From: Bacillota bacterium
GTDB lineage: Bacteria; Bacillota; Sulfobacillia; JAJYWN01; JAJZPE01
Length of the DNA stretch: 41,788 bases
Direction of reading: 5' to 3'
Assembly: GCA_021811325.1 (NCBI GenBank)
Contig: JAJZPE010000010.1
Location: 1-41,788, forward strand
Part shown: one piece after another, positions 18,129 through 27,036 of the stretch
Layout of the letters: every line of letters starts with the position of its first letter
Numbering within the stretch: the first letter of the stretch is position 1
Notes under the pieces: generated by a model
What the model was told of the DNA's origin: nothing
Databases searched by the model: none
The model's input: the letters and a program-made list of their open reading frames with translations, nothing else
Program-made: the position numbers and the translations under genes

Positions 18129-18324
18129 TTGGGTCTTGCGGTTTGCCCCACCAGCAGGACTTCTCGCCCTGCCCTGCGGAAACGTCCCTGTTATGACCCA
18201 GGGGCGTGGCAGTCTCCCGGCTCAATTCGATTGACCCAGGGGCCGATATGTTCCTTGGGGGCATGGCGCGAATTCCTCCGCGCACCCGGTTCAACCGAGG
18301 CCCCCGGGGGAGGGTCAGCGGAGA

Positions 18325-18606
18325 GTGCTCAGGAACAAGTCGCGCCGAAGCAGGCACCACGGGGCCGAGGCGTCCCATGCCGAGACGGTGTGCGACCTTC
18401 TGTTCGTCAGACCGGCGGCGCGATCACAGCTGCTGGTCATCCTCAACGCCCCGTCCACGCAGGTCGGCGCGGCCCTCAAAGAGCGCGAGCGGGCCGGGTG
18501 GTCGCTGGCGGCGATCGGGCATATCCGCGTGGTCGGGGAGAGAGTCAAGGTGGTCGACGGGACCAACTGGACGCCGGCTCAGTTCGGACCTGGAGCGAAG
18601 GAGTGA
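18325..18606 (+). CDS. Unrecognised 93-aa protein
   Basis: A short protein starting at GTG, with GGGGAGG about 11 bases upstream. The frame uses G/C-ending codons like its neighbours, which supports it being real. The core LLVILNAPSTQVGAALKERERAGWSLAAIGHIRVVGERVKVVDGTNWTPAQ reads as a compact alpha/beta fold, while the first 20 residues are basic and poorly structured. I do not recognise a family. The 196 bases between uvrB and this gene contain the repeated string TGACCCAGGGGC (near 18195 and 18232) but no gene I can support. A bidirectional hairpin follows. Confidence 0.55.
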   Translation: MLRNKSRRSRHHGAEASHAETVCDLLFVRPAARSQLLVILNAPSTQVGAALKERERAGWSLAAIGHIRVVGERVKVVDGTNWTPAQFGPGAKE

Positions 18607-18657
18607 AACGCCCCCGCCCTGGCCCGTTCGCCTCGGGAGTGGCCTGAAATCAGCGAA

Positions 18658-18694
18658 AAAGACAGCCAGGCGCCCGCTTGGCTGTCTTTCTTTT
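18658..18694. terminator. Bidirectional terminator between convergent genes
   Basis: AAAGACAGCCA and TGGCTGTCTTT form a perfect 11-bp stem around a ten-base loop, with a T-rich run on the plus side (TTTCTTTTC) and AAAA on the other side. It separates the plus-strand 93-aa gene from the minus-strand selenoprotein gene and can serve both. Confidence 0.85.
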
Positions 18695-18716
18695 CTGGCC
18701 TCGAAACTCGGCGAGC

Positions 18717-19412
18717 CTACCCCTCGAGCGCCTTCATCACCTGCTGGATGAACATCTTCTCCGGGTAGGCCCCTTCGAATTCGACTTTCTTGTCGCCCTG
18801 GCGGATGACCACCTTCGGGACGGCGTAGACGTCGTTCTCCTGGGACCACTCGGGGAACTCAGAGGCCTCGACGACCGAGGACTTGACCTTCTCGCTTTCC
18901 ATGGCGAACTGGTGAGCCAGCCGCGCCGCGGCCGGACAGTGCGGTCACGTAGGGGTGACAAAGACTTCGATGTTGACGTCCTTGTCGATGCCCTTCAGGC
19001 TGTCCTTCGTCGGTTCGGCCAGCCGGGTCTGCTCTTTGGACATGTCCATGAGGTCGGCGATGAGCACGGAGAACTCCATGCCGGCCGGCAGCCCGTAGAA
19101 CCGGACGCCATGGTCGTGGCCCTTCGGGTCCAGGATGACGAACGTGGGAACCTTGTCGACGCCGTACTTCGCGGCCTCGGCCCCGTCTTTGTTGAGGTCG
19201 TGGACCTCGACCTTGAGCTTGTCAGACAGGCCCTCCATCTCCCTGGTCAGGTCGACGGCCGCCTGGCAATAGGGGCAATCGCCGGACGGCTCTCCGTCGC
19301 CCCCGGCCTTCTCGTCCTGGCGGGTGAACAGGAGCACCTGGACGTCGCCCTTGAACTCGTCGGCAAAGAGCTTCTTAAGGTATTCGCGGTCCTTCTCTTG
19401 GATCAACGGCAT
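18717..19412 (-). CDS. Selenocysteine-containing glutaredoxin-like protein disulfide oxidoreductase
   Basis: The ORF track splits this gene at an in-frame TGA (18945-18947). Read through, it is 231 aa, the usual size of the two-thioredoxin-fold PDO family. The N-terminal half starts MPLIQEKDREYLKKLF and has CPYC at residues 46-49, followed by KVPTFVILD. The C-terminal half reads IEVFVTPT-U-PHCPAAARLAHQFAMES, then VYAVPKVVI. UGA is residue 156, exactly the first position of the second CxxC, giving UPHC. Codon use and homology continue unbroken after UGA, and a SECIS-like hairpin follows. I chose ATG 19412, nine bases after GAGGTG; ATG 19418 is possible. Likely role: dithiol/disulfide exchange, perhaps with a thioredoxin-reductase-like partner. 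A nonsense mutation is the alternative. Confidence 0.85.
18908..18947 (-). promoter_or_regulatory. SECIS-like hairpin directly after the UGA codon
   Basis: Reading the minus strand after UGA: four bases, then ACUG, U, CCGGCC, loop GCGGCGC, GGCUGG, CUCAC, CAGU. The lower stem ACUG/CAGU and upper stem CCGGCC/GGCUGG (one G-U pair) are complementary. The apical loop starts with G, 16 bases after UGA, in the window where bacterial SelB-binding SECIS loops sit. The fold was drawn by eye. Confidence 0.6.
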
Positions 19413-19514
19413 CCTCATGATCACCTCACTCTCCAACAATGATGCCCAAGATGGGCTGAGAACTTGAACGAGTCTTTCGTTGCGTACCCCGGGGGGTATA
19501 TTCCTACCGCCACC

Positions 19515-19543
19515 AGTCTATCAGTCCGGCCGACCGGAGTCAA
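19515..19543 (-). promoter_or_regulatory. Candidate promoter for the selenoprotein gene
   Basis: On the minus strand, TTGACT is followed after 17 bases by TAGACT. The -35 hexamer matches five and the -10 four of six consensus positions. It lies about 100 bases upstream of the chosen start. Confidence 0.4.
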
Positions 19544-19631
19544 CCGGCGGCCCGGTTTTTTCCTCATCGGCGTCCAGGAACGCCCCCGCCCCCGACCGCC
19601 CGCTGGGAAAGGCCGACCGAGGGGGGCCGTC

Positions 19632-19661
19632 TTGCCAAACGTGTGTTCGGTATAGTATAAT
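19632..19661 (+). promoter_or_regulatory. Promoter ahead of the small ORF upstream of uvrA
   Basis: TTGCCA and a perfect TATAAT with an 18-base spacer lie in an AT-rich pocket, about 30 bases before the Shine-Dalgarno of the short ORF at 19694. Confidence 0.6.
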
Positions 19662-19693
19662 CGGCTCAGACTTGCGGTCTCGGAGGGATGATT

Positions 19694-19852
19694 GTGGCCA
19701 AACGGGGTGAGTTCCTGCCGGTCAGGATAAGCCTGGTCGAGCAGCGCGGCAAGTGTGCGCACAAGGTGGGCGACTCTTTCATCTGGGATAGCTGGATCCG
19801 GAGCTGCCCAAGCGCGAGTGGTGAAAGCGGCGCGCCGTGTGGTATAATCTAA
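19694..19852 (+). CDS. Short ORF resembling the start of a TIGR04076-type protein (truncated?)
   Basis: GGAGGG lies six bases ahead of GTG 19694 and directly abuts ATG 19688 in the same frame. The 52-codon product begins MAKRGEFLPVRISLVEQRGKCAHKVGDSFIWDSW. The stretch VEQRGKC-AHKVGDSF resembles the opening of the small cysteine-containing TIGR04076 family as I remember it (EQKGKCxxGHKVGDxF), but the rest of that family is missing. The last codons (GGT ATA ATC TAA) overlap the -10 of the promoter next to uvrA. It could be a decayed gene whose tail became promoter DNA, or a genuine micro-protein. Confidence 0.4.
   Translation: MAKRGEFLPVRISLVEQRGKCAHKVGDSFIWDSWIRSCPSASGESGAPCGII
19840..19848 (+). 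promoter_or_regulatory. Extended -10 promoter for uvrA
   Basis: TGGTATAAT combines a TGn extension with a perfect -10 hexamer, about 56 bases before the uvrA ATG. The -35 region (GTGAAA at 19821, 16-base spacer) is weak, as is common with extended -10 promoters. Confidence 0.6.
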
Positions 19853-19904
19853 GGGCACCTGAGAGCGGTTGGAAGCCTACGGCCGCAAGGACTGGAGAGT
19901 TTCC

Positions 19905-22805
19905 ATGGCCAAGGATAAGATAGTCGTCCGGGGAGCCCGGCAGCACAACTTGAAGAACATCGACGTCGAGATCCCGCGGGACAAGTTCGTCGTCATCACC
20001 GGGCTGTCCGGGTCGGGTAAGTCGTCGCTGGCCTTCGACACCATCTTCGCCGAGGGGCAGCGGCGCTACGTCGAGTCGCTCTCCGCCTACGCCCGCCAGT
20101 TCCTGGGCCAGATGGACAAGCCCGACGTGGATTACATCGAGGGCCTCTCCCCGACCATCTCCATCGACCAGAAGACGACCAGCCGCAACCCCCGGTCGAC
20201 GGTCGGGACGGTCACCGAGATTTACGACTACCTGCGCCTCCTCTTCGCCCGCATCGGCCGGCCGCATTGCCCAAAATGCGGCCGCCCCATCGCCCAGCAG
20301 ACCATCGAGCAGATGGTCGATCAGATCGCCGTTCTACCCGAGGGCACGAGGCTGCAGATCCTGGCCTCCATCGTCCGCGGGCGGAAGGGTGAGCACGAGA
20401 AGGTCATCGAGGAGATCCGCAAGGGCGGCTTCATCCGCGTCCGGGTCGACGGCCAGGTCCGCGAGGCCGGCGAGGAGATCGTCCTCGAGAAGAACAAGAA
20501 GCACACCATCGAGGCCGTGGTCGACCGCCTCGTCGTCCGGCCCGGGTTCGAGAAACGCCTGGCCGACTCGCTGGAGACGGCCCTCAACCTCTCCGGCGGG
20601 ACCGTCGTCGCCGACGTCATCGGTAAGGAAGAAATCCTTTTCTCCCGCAACTTCGCCTGCGTCGAGTGCGGCGTCAGCATCGAAGAGCCGCAACCGCGGA
20701 TGTTCTCCTTCAACAACCCCTACGGGGCCTGCCCGGTCTGCGACGGCCTCGGGTCGAACATGGAAATCGACCCGGACCTGGTCATCCCGGACTGGCGGAA
20801 AAGCATCGACGATGGAGCCATCGTCCCCTGGTACCGCGGGACGATGACCTACTACCCGTCGCTCATCGAGGCCGTCGCCCGCCACTTCGGCTTCCGCACC
20901 GACGTGCCCCTCGACGAGCTCGACCAGAAGTGGGTTGACATCATCCTCAACGGGTCGGGCGACGAGCCCATCCGCTTCACCTTCGAAGGCTTCGGCGGGG
21001 TCATGCGGACCAAGGAGACGGCCTTCGAAGGGGTCATCCACAACCTCGAGCGGCGCCACCGCGAGTCGCAGAGCGACGGGGCCCGGGCCGAGATCGAGGA
21101 GTACATGAGCACCAAGCCCTGCCCGGCCTGCGGCGGCAAGCGTCTCAAGCCGGCGAGCCTGGCGGTCAAGATCGGCGGGCGGTCCATCGCCGGCGTCACC
21201 GCCCTGTCGGTGGTCGAGGCTCTCGACTTCTTCAACCACCTCGAGCTGACCAAGCGCGAGCAGACCATCGCCCACCAGGTGCTCAAGGAGATTCGTGAGC
21301 GCCTCGGTTTTCTGGTCAACGTCGGCCTCGACTACCTCACCCTCGACCGCGCGGCCGGGACCCTCGCCGGCGGCGAGGCCCAGCGCATCCGGCTGGCCAC
21401 CCAGATCGGGTCCAGCCTGGTCGGCGTCCTCTACATCCTCGATGAACCCAGCATCGGCCTGCACCAGCGGGACAACGAGCGGCTGATCGCCACCCTCAAG
21501 CGGCTGCGCGACCTGGGGAACACCCTCATCGTCGTCGAGCACGACGAGGAGACGATGTGGGCGGCCGACCACATCATCGACATCGGTCCGGGGGCCGGGG
21601 CCCACGGCGGCGAGGTCATCTGCGCCGGCACGGTCGAGGACCTCATGGCCTGCCCCGAGTCCATCACCGGCCAGTACCTCAGCGGCCGCAAGGAAATCGC
21701 CGTGCCCTTGGCCCGGCGCCGGCCCAACGGCAAGTATGTCGAGGTCAAGGGGGCCCGCGAGCACAACCTCAAGGACATCGACGTGAGGTTCCCTCTCGGG
21801 GTGTTCATCTGCGTCACCGGCGTGTCCGGTTCGGGCAAGAGCACCCTGGTCAACGAGGTCCTGCAGAAAAAGCTGGCCGCCGAGCTGAACCACGCCAAGA
21901 CCAAGCCCGGCGACCACGACGCCGTCACCGGGCTCCGCTACCTGGACAAGGTCATCGACATCGACCAGTCGCCCATCGGGCGCACGCCGCGGTCCAACCC
22001 GGCCACTTACACCGGGCTCTTCGACCTCATCCGCGACGTCTTCGCCAGCACGCCCGAGGCCAAGATGCGTGGCTATAAGGCCGGCCGCTTCTCGTTCAAC
22101 GTCCGCGGCGGGCGCTGCGAGGCCTGCAAGGGCGACGGCATCATCAAGATCGAGATGCACTTCCTCCCCGACGTCTACGTGCCGTGCGAGGTCTGCAAGG
22201 GCAAGCGCTACAACCGCGAGACGCTGGAGGTGAGGTACAAGGGCAAGTCCATCGCCGACGTCCTCGAGATGACCGTCGACGAGGCCCTCGAGTTTTTCAG
22301 GAACCTCCCGCGGCTCAAGCGCAAGCTGCAGACGCTGCAGGACGTCGGCCTCGGGTACATCAAGCTGGGCCAGCCGGCGACGACCCTCTCGGGCGGCGAG
22401 GCCCAGCGGGTCAAGTTGGCCACCGAGCTGTCCCGGCGGTCCAACGGCAAGACCATGTACATCCTCGACGAGCCGACCACCGGCCTCCACATCGACGATA
22501 TCCACAAACTCCTGGTGGTCCTGGGCCGGCTGGTCGACGCCGGCGACACGGTCCTCGTCATCGAGCACAACCTGGACGTCATCAAGACCGCCGACCACAT
22601 CATCGACCTCGGACCCGAAGGCGGCGAGCGGGGCGGCCGGGTCATCGCCACCGGCACTCCGGAGGAGTTGGCGGCCATGCCGGACTCGCATACCGGCCGG
22701 TTCCTTCGGAAGGTGTTAGAGCGGCAGGCCGGCAGAGCGGCCCGGAAAGGCCGGTCCGCCCGAGAGGGCAAGACGAAGGCGCTCGCCCAGGCCCACCAGC
22801 GCTGA
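19905..22805 (+). CDS. uvrA: UvrABC system protein A
   Basis: The damage-recognition ATPase of nucleotide excision repair, 966 aa from ATG 19905 ([42 protein letters not shown]). The track start at TTG 19869 adds 12 residues not seen in the family. It has two ABC modules, with Walker [11 protein letters not shown] and [10 protein letters not shown]. Zinc-binding modules are visible at [40 protein letters not shown] and [33 protein letters not shown]. Signature sequences [17 protein letters not shown] and [18 protein letters not shown] are intact. Unlike the classical uvrBA operon, here uvrB and uvrA are separated by about 1.8 kb, including a minus-strand gene, and uvrA has its own promoter. 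Confidence 0.97.
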   Translation: MAKDKIVVRGARQHNLKNIDVEIPRDKFVVITGLSGSGKSSLAFDTIFAEGQRRYVESLSAYARQFLGQMDKPDVDYIEGLSPTISIDQKTTSRNPRSTVGTVTEIYDYLRLLFARIGRPHCPKCGRPIAQQTIEQMVDQIAVLPEGTRLQILASIVRGRKGEHEKVIEEIRKGGFIRVRVDGQVREAGEEIVLEKNKKHTIEAVVDRLVVRPGFEKRLADSLETALNLSGGTVVADVIGKEEILFSRNFACVECGVSIEEPQPRMFSFNNPYGACPVCDGLGSNMEIDPDLVIPDWRKSIDDGAIVPWYRGTMTYYPSLIEAVARHFGFRTDVPLDELDQKWVDIILNGSGDEPIRFTFEGFGGVMRTKETAFEGVIHNLERRHRESQSDGARAEIEEYMSTKPCPACGGKRLKPASLAVKIGGRSIAGVTALSVVEALDFFNHLELTKREQTIAHQVLKEIRERLGFLVNVGLDYLTLDRAAGTLAGGEAQRIRLATQIGSSLVGVLYILDEPSIGLHQRDNERLIATLKRLRDLGNTLIVVEHDEETMWAADHIIDIGPGAGAHGGEVICAGTVEDLMACPESITGQYLSGRKEIAVPLARRRPNGKYVEVKGAREHNLKDIDVRFPLGVFICVTGVSGSGKSTLVNEVLQKKLAAELNHAKTKPGDHDAVTGLRYLDKVIDIDQSPIGRTPRSNPATYTGLFDLIRDVFASTPEAKMRGYKAGRFSFNVRGGRCEACKGDGIIKIEMHFLPDVYVPCEVCKGKRYNRETLEVRYKGKSIADVLEMTVDEALEFFRNLPRLKRKLQTLQDVGLGYIKLGQPATTLSGGEAQRVKLATELSRRSNGKTMYILDEPTTGLHIDDIHKLLVVLGRLVDAGDTVLVIEHNLDVIKTADHIIDLGPEGGERGGRVIATGTPEELAAMPDSHTGRFLRKVLERQAGRAARKGRSAREGKTKALAQAHQR

Positions 22806-22806
22806 T

Positions 22807-22854
22807 GCCGGCGCCGGCGGTCCGGGCGGCGCCATTGAAAGGCGCGTCGCCGGC
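22807..22854. terminator. Hairpin between convergent uvrA and M28 peptidase genes
   Basis: GCCGGCG at 22807 pairs with CGCCGGC at 22848, and an inner GCGCC/GGCGC stem closes around ATTGAAA. It fills the gap between the two convergent stop codons, so it may end transcription in both directions. There is no clear T-run. Confidence 0.4.
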
Positions 22855-22870
22855 TACAGTCCTGGCCGTG

Positions 22871-24268
22871 TCACCAATCCCGCAAAGGAAGCCGCTTCTC
22901 GAAACCGAGGACCTCCCACAGGTCTTGGTTCTCGAGGAGCTTCTTTATCTCCCCCTTACCCTTGTGGCTGGCCGGCCAGTCCTGCTCCTGGAACGATGCA
23001 TAGAGCAGCAGGCGGGCCAGGTTGAGGGCGTCCATCTGCAGGCCCCGGGGGTCAATCTTGTCAAGGGTGTCGGCCGCGGTGTGGCCCCAGCCGCGCTCGT
23101 CGGGCTTGCGCCCAGACTGCCGCGTCGACATGAAGGCGCTCGGCACGCCGGCGGCGGCGAAGTTGAACTGGTCCGAGTACGGGCTGATGCCGTTGCTCAG
23201 GCGCCACGGCTGCTTCATCCGCTCGGCCATGTCCTTGAACACCGGCATGAGCTCCTTCCACCCCTGGACGAGCAGCGTCGGTTCGCCACCGGCCCCGGCG
23301 GCGTCGACGTTGACCATGAACTGCACGTTCCGCATCTCGCGCCGGTGCGCATGGACGTATTCCTCCGAGCCGATGAGACCAATCTCCTCGAGGGGGAAAA
23401 TCACGAAACGGATGGTGTGGGGCAACTCGGCTTTGATCCGGGCCAGAGCCCGCGCGGCCTCGAGGACGATGACCGTGCCCGAGCCGTTGTCGATGGCCCC
23501 GGGGGCGATGTCGTGCCCGTCGAGGTGCCCGCCGGTGATGAGCAGGCGCCGCGGGCTCTCCTGGCCACGGAGCTCGCCGCAGATGTTCCAGGAAGTCATC
23601 CGCTCGACCTTGTTCTTGGTCGTCACCTTCAGCTTGACCGGGCCCTTCTCGGCCAGGCGGAGGATGGCCGCGCCGGTCTCCTTGGAGACGCCGAGACCCG
23701 GAACGTCGGCCTCGGCGTTGAAGCGCAGGGAGCCAGTCTCCTCGAGCAAGCCTGGCTGGTCGCGCATCCAGATGAAGGCGGTCGCCCCGGCGGCCACGGC
23801 CCGCCCGAACTTCTCCATGCGGTGCATGGTCCGCTTCAGGTCGGGCGGCGACTCGGTGGTGACCATGACGATGTTGCCCTTTATCTCCGCGGCCTTCTCG
23901 GCATAGACGTCGGGGTGGCCCGAGCCGAGGAAGACCAGCTGGCCTTCGACCGTCGCGGCGCCGCAATAAGGTAGGGCGATGCAGGGGAACTCGCGCCGCT
24001 CGGGCGAGGTCGACTGCAGCTTGGCCGTCCCGCGGGCCCACCCGGTGTACTCGAACTCCTCGGTGTGAACGTCCTCCAGGCCGTACTCGTTCATCTTGGC
24101 CAGGAGGTAATCCACTGCCTCGCGCTCGCTCTCGGTGCCGCCGAAGCGACTGCCGCATTCATCGCAGAGGTAAACGAGGTTCTTATAGGCTTCGTCCGAG
24201 GTCCAGACATCGCCGATGACCGCCCGGTCCAGGGCCGCTAGGTCCGGGGCGGCTTTCTCTTGGGCCAT
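22871..24268 (-). CDS. M28 family zinc aminopeptidase
   Basis: A 465-aa metallopeptidase. The family's two-zinc ligand set is visible: GGHLDGHDIAPGAIDNGSG (His and bridging Asp), FPLEEIGLIGSEEYVHAH (catalytic Glu and Glu ligand), VNVDAAG (Asp), and GHTAADTLDKIDP (His). A protease-associated-type domain is likely inserted between about 125 and 250 (YCGAATVEGQLVFLGSGHPDVYAEKAAEIKGNIVMVTTE). The start is ATG 24268, after AAGGAG on the minus strand; the longer track ORF adds an unlikely N-terminus. No signal peptide is visible, so a cytoplasmic peptidase is expected. It lies on the strand opposite to the repair genes on both sides. Confidence 0.88.
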   Translation of the reverse strand: MAQEKAAPDLAALDRAVIGDVWTSDEAYKNLVYLCDECGSRFGGTESEREAVDYLLAKMNEYGLEDVHTEEFEYTGWARGTAKLQSTSPERREFPCIALPYCGAATVEGQLVFLGSGHPDVYAEKAAEIKGNIVMVTTESPPDLKRTMHRMEKFGRAVAAGATAFIWMRDQPGLLEETGSLRFNAEADVPGLGVSKETGAAILRLAEKGPVKLKVTTKNKVERMTSWNICGELRGQESPRRLLITGGHLDGHDIAPGAIDNGSGTVIVLEAARALARIKAELPHTIRFVIFPLEEIGLIGSEEYVHAHRREMRNVQFMVNVDAAGAGGEPTLLVQGWKELMPVFKDMAERMKQPWRLSNGISPYSDQFNFAAAGVPSAFMSTRQSGRKPDERGWGHTAADTLDKIDPRGLQMDALNLARLLLYASFQEQDWPASHKGKGEIKKLLENQDLWEVLGFEKRLPLRDW

Positions 24269-24462
24269 CGTCCACCACTCCTTCTTGGCCGATGAGGCTT
24301 TGTCCGGAAGATTCCACGTCTTTAGTCCCTCACCTGCGTCTCCGTGGCAGGGGACCACCGGGTGGGGGAGAATATCATCAACCGCGGCCCAACGAAGCCG
24401 CCATCCACCTGGCCCGGCGGGGCCGCCACCAGCGCGGCCCTCGCCCACGCGCCACCGGGGAA

Positions 24463-26385
24463 GTGAAGGGCTTGCCAGAGGCCGGCCGACCTCATCCCGA
24501 CGAGGCCATCGAAGCCAAGCTGGCCAGGCTCCCGGCGAAGCCGGGGGTCTACCTGTTCCGGGACAAGGACGGCCAGATCATCTACATCGGGAAGGCCCGC
24601 TCGCTGCGCCATCGGGTGCGGCAATACTTCCAGTCTTCCCGCAACCTGAACCCCCGCACCCTGACCATGGTCGCGCAGGTCAGCGACTTCGAGTTCGTCC
24701 GCACGGATTCCGAGGTCGAGGCCCTCATCCTCGAGTCGAACCTGATCAAGGAGCACCACCCGTACTTCAACGTTCGCCTCAAGGATGACAAGCACTACCC
24801 GTACCTGCGGGTCGACCTGAACGAGCCCTTCCCCCGGGTGACCATCGCCCGCTCGATGAAGCGCGACGGCGCTCTCTACTTCGGCCCTTACACGCACTCC
24901 GACGCGGTCCGGGACACGTTGCGGATGGTCCGTCGCGTCTTTCCCTTCCGCATCTGCAGCGATCACAAGTTCCGCACAGTCACCCGGCCGTGCCTGGACT
25001 ATCACGTCCGTCGCTGCCTTGGTCCATGCCGCGACATGGTCTCCGGGCGCGACTACAAGGCCATGATCAAGGAGCTATGTCTCTTCCTCGAAGGCCGCAC
25101 GCAGGACATCACCGAGCGGCTCAAGCGCCGGATGGAGGAGGCCGCCGAGGCCCTCGACTTCGAGCGCGCCGCGGAGCTCCGCGACCAGCTCAAAGCGGTC
25201 GAGCAGATCGGCGAGAAGCAGAAGATAATCTCCACGGGCATGGAGGACCAGGATGTCGTGGCCTCTTCGCGGCACGGCGACGAAGCTTCCGTGCAGGTCT
25301 TCCAAATCCGCGGCGGCCGGCTGGTCGGCCGGGAGAGCTTCATCCTCAGCGGGGCCGAGGACCAGACCGGCCCGGACATCATCGGCGCCTTCCTGAAGCA
25401 GTTCTACGCCCAGGCGTCCTTCATCCCCCAGGCGGTACTGGTGCCGGAACCGGTGCCCGAGGCCGAACTGATCGAGGAATGGCTGAGCGCCAGGCGTGGG
25501 GAGAAGGTCCGGCTGAGCCAACCCAAGCGGGGCGAGAAGAAAGGGCTCGTCGAACTGGCCGCCGAGAACGCCCGCGTCTCGATGCAGGAGCGGCTGGCCG
25601 AACGCGCCCGCGAGCAAGAGCAGACCGGCGACGCCCTTTGCGAGCTGGCCCGGGGACTCGGCCTCGAGGTCCCGCCGAAGCGCATCGAGTGCTTCGACAT
25701 CTCCAACTTCCAGGGGGCCGAGGCCGTCGGTTCGATGGTCGTCTTCGAGGACGGCCGCCCGAAGAAGGAGGACTACCGCCGGTTCAAGGTGCGGACGGTG
25801 GAAGGGCCGAACGACTTCGCCATGATGGCCGAGGTCGTCGGCCGTCGCTACCGGCGCGGTCTGCGCGAGCGCGAGGAGGCGGCCGCGGCCGGGGCCGGCG
25901 AGTTCGCCAGGCCGAAGTTCGCCGCCATGCCCGACCTGATCATCGTCGACGGCGGCAAAGGCCAGCTGTCGGCGGCCCGCGAGGCCCTCGAAGGGCTGGG
26001 CCTCGGTGGCATCCCCACCTACGGGCTGGCCAAGGAGAACGAGTGGCTCTTCGGCGTGGGCCGAAGCGACCCCATCATCCTACCCCGCGGGTCGGAGGCG
26101 CTCTTCTTGGTGCAGCGCATCCGCGACGAGGCCCACCGCTTCGCCGTGGGCTACCACCGGGTCGTGCGCAAGAAGAGGACCTTCAAGTCCGTCCTCGACG
26201 AGATTCCGGGGCTTGGCCCGCGCCGGCGCACCCTGCTACTCCGCCGTTTCGGGTCGGTGGCCGGGCTCCGTCGAGCTTCGTTAGAAGAGATCAAGTCGGT
26301 TGAGGGCATGCCGGCGCCGCTGGCCGAGACCATCTACGCCCGGCTGCGCGCGGAGGAAGGGGGAGGGGTTCAGGATGAAAGATAG
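24463..26385 (+). CDS. uvrC: UvrABC system protein C
   Basis: The dual-incision nuclease of nucleotide excision repair, about 640 aa. It has an N-terminal GIY-YIG domain (LPAKPGVYLFRDKDGQIIYIGKARSLRHRVRQYF), a cysteine cluster (CLDYHVRRCLGPC), a UVR domain (ITERLKRRMEEAAEALDFERAAELRDQLKAVEQI), the RNase H-like endonuclease domain (IECFDISNFQGAEAVGSMVVFEDGRPKKEDYRRF...DLIIVDGGKGQLSAA) and C-terminal helix-hairpin-helix motifs (IPGLGPRRRTLLLRRFGSVAGLRRAS). The frame is open far upstream. I use GTG 24463, which gives MKGLPEAG; TTG 24472 is an alternative. The start is divergent from the M28 gene, so a promoter should lie in 24269-24462, but I see no convincing one. Confidence 0.95.
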   Translation: MKGLPEAGRPHPDEAIEAKLARLPAKPGVYLFRDKDGQIIYIGKARSLRHRVRQYFQSSRNLNPRTLTMVAQVSDFEFVRTDSEVEALILESNLIKEHHPYFNVRLKDDKHYPYLRVDLNEPFPRVTIARSMKRDGALYFGPYTHSDAVRDTLRMVRRVFPFRICSDHKFRTVTRPCLDYHVRRCLGPCRDMVSGRDYKAMIKELCLFLEGRTQDITERLKRRMEEAAEALDFERAAELRDQLKAVEQIGEKQKIISTGMEDQDVVASSRHGDEASVQVFQIRGGRLVGRESFILSGAEDQTGPDIIGAFLKQFYAQASFIPQAVLVPEPVPEAELIEEWLSARRGEKVRLSQPKRGEKKGLVELAAENARVSMQERLAERAREQEQTGDALCELARGLGLEVPPKRIECFDISNFQGAEAVGSMVVFEDGRPKKEDYRRFKVRTVEGPNDFAMMAEVVGRRYRRGLREREEAAAAGAGEFARPKFAAMPDLIIVDGGKGQLSAAREALEGLGLGGIPTYGLAKENEWLFGVGRSDPIILPRGSEALFLVQRIRDEAHRFAVGYHRVVRKKRTFKSVLDEIPGLGPRRRTLLLRRFGSVAGLRRASLEEIKSVEGMPAPLAETIYARLRAEEGGGVQDER

Positions 26386-26971
26386 TAAGTCGCGGCCGGC
26401 GACCGGCGGGCAAGTCCCCGCCGCGCGCGGCGACGACCTGCGGTGGACCGCCTTCGACGCCGGCGGCGGCTGGCAGGCGGCGGTGCGCTCCGGGCGAGGG
26501 CTCCGCTATCTGACCTTGCCCCGCGAAGGTCGGCGGGAGGCGGTCGACGAGGTCCGCCGGCTCTACCCCGCGGCCACCGAGGACCCGGGGGCCTTCGGCG
26601 ACCTGGTGGCCGACCTCCGGCGCTACTTCGCCGGCGAGCGGGTCGACCTGTCGCGGCAGGCCACCGACCTTGAGGTGACGGTTTTCCAGCGGCGCGTCCT
26701 CGAGGCCTGCGCGGACATCCCTTATGGGTCCACGAATACGTACGCGGAGCTCGCGGCGACGGTCGGCCGACCGGGGGCGGCCCGGGCGGTCGGGCAGGTC
26801 ATGGCGGCCAACCCGGTGCCGCTGGTCTTGCCATGCCACCGGGTCCTGGCCACCGGTGGCGGCCTCGGGGGTTTCGGCGGCGGGCTGCCGATGAAGCGCT
26901 GGTTGCTCGACATGGAAGCCGGGAAGGCCCGGCCGGAGGGCGGGAACTTTTCCCCGCCTCCTGCGTCTTAG
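26375..26971 (+). CDS. ogt: Methylated-DNA--protein-cysteine methyltransferase
   Basis: A 198-aa suicide enzyme that removes O6-alkyl groups from guanine. The active site is PCHRV with Cys154 (NPVPLVLPCHRVLATGGGLGGFGGG). The DNA-binding helix-turn-helix is seen in VFQRRVLEACADIPYGSTNTYAELAATVGRPGAARAVGQVMAANP. The N-terminal domain is short and atypical, as in Ogt rather than Ada. ATG 26375 has GGGGGAGGGG upstream and overlaps the uvrC stop by 11 bases, so the two repair genes are coupled. Distal residues (ARPEGGNFSPPPAS) are probably disordered. Confidence 0.93.
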   Translation: MKDSKSRPATGGQVPAARGDDLRWTAFDAGGGWQAAVRSGRGLRYLTLPREGRREAVDEVRRLYPAATEDPGAFGDLVADLRRYFAGERVDLSRQATDLEVTVFQRRVLEACADIPYGSTNTYAELAATVGRPGAARAVGQVMAANPVPLVLPCHRVLATGGGLGGFGGGLPMKRWLLDMEAGKARPEGGNFSPPPAS

Positions 26972-26981
26972 ATCCTCGGTG

Positions 26982-27009
26982 CCGCCGGTTCAGTAGAACG
27001 GACCGGCGG
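26982..27009 (+). other. Hairpin downstream of ogt
   Basis: CCGCCGGT pairs with ACCGGCGG around a 12-base loop just after the ogt stop. There is no T-run. It may stabilise the mRNA end or act as a weak terminator. Confidence 0.45.
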
Positions 27010-27036
27010 ACGACAAGGTGAAGGAGGGAAACCGAC

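Noticed and set aside
18129-18324. Riboswitch or small RNA between uvrB and the 93-aa gene
   Set aside because: Short hairpins and the duplicated TGACCCAGGGGC are present, but I could match no known RNA class and see no promoter or terminator for a separate transcript.
18945-18947. Reading the oxidoreductase as a pseudogene broken by a nonsense TGA
   Set aside because: Both halves are intact and in frame, codon use continues unchanged, the TGA replaces precisely the catalytic Cys, and a suitable hairpin follows. Selenocysteine explains all of these better.
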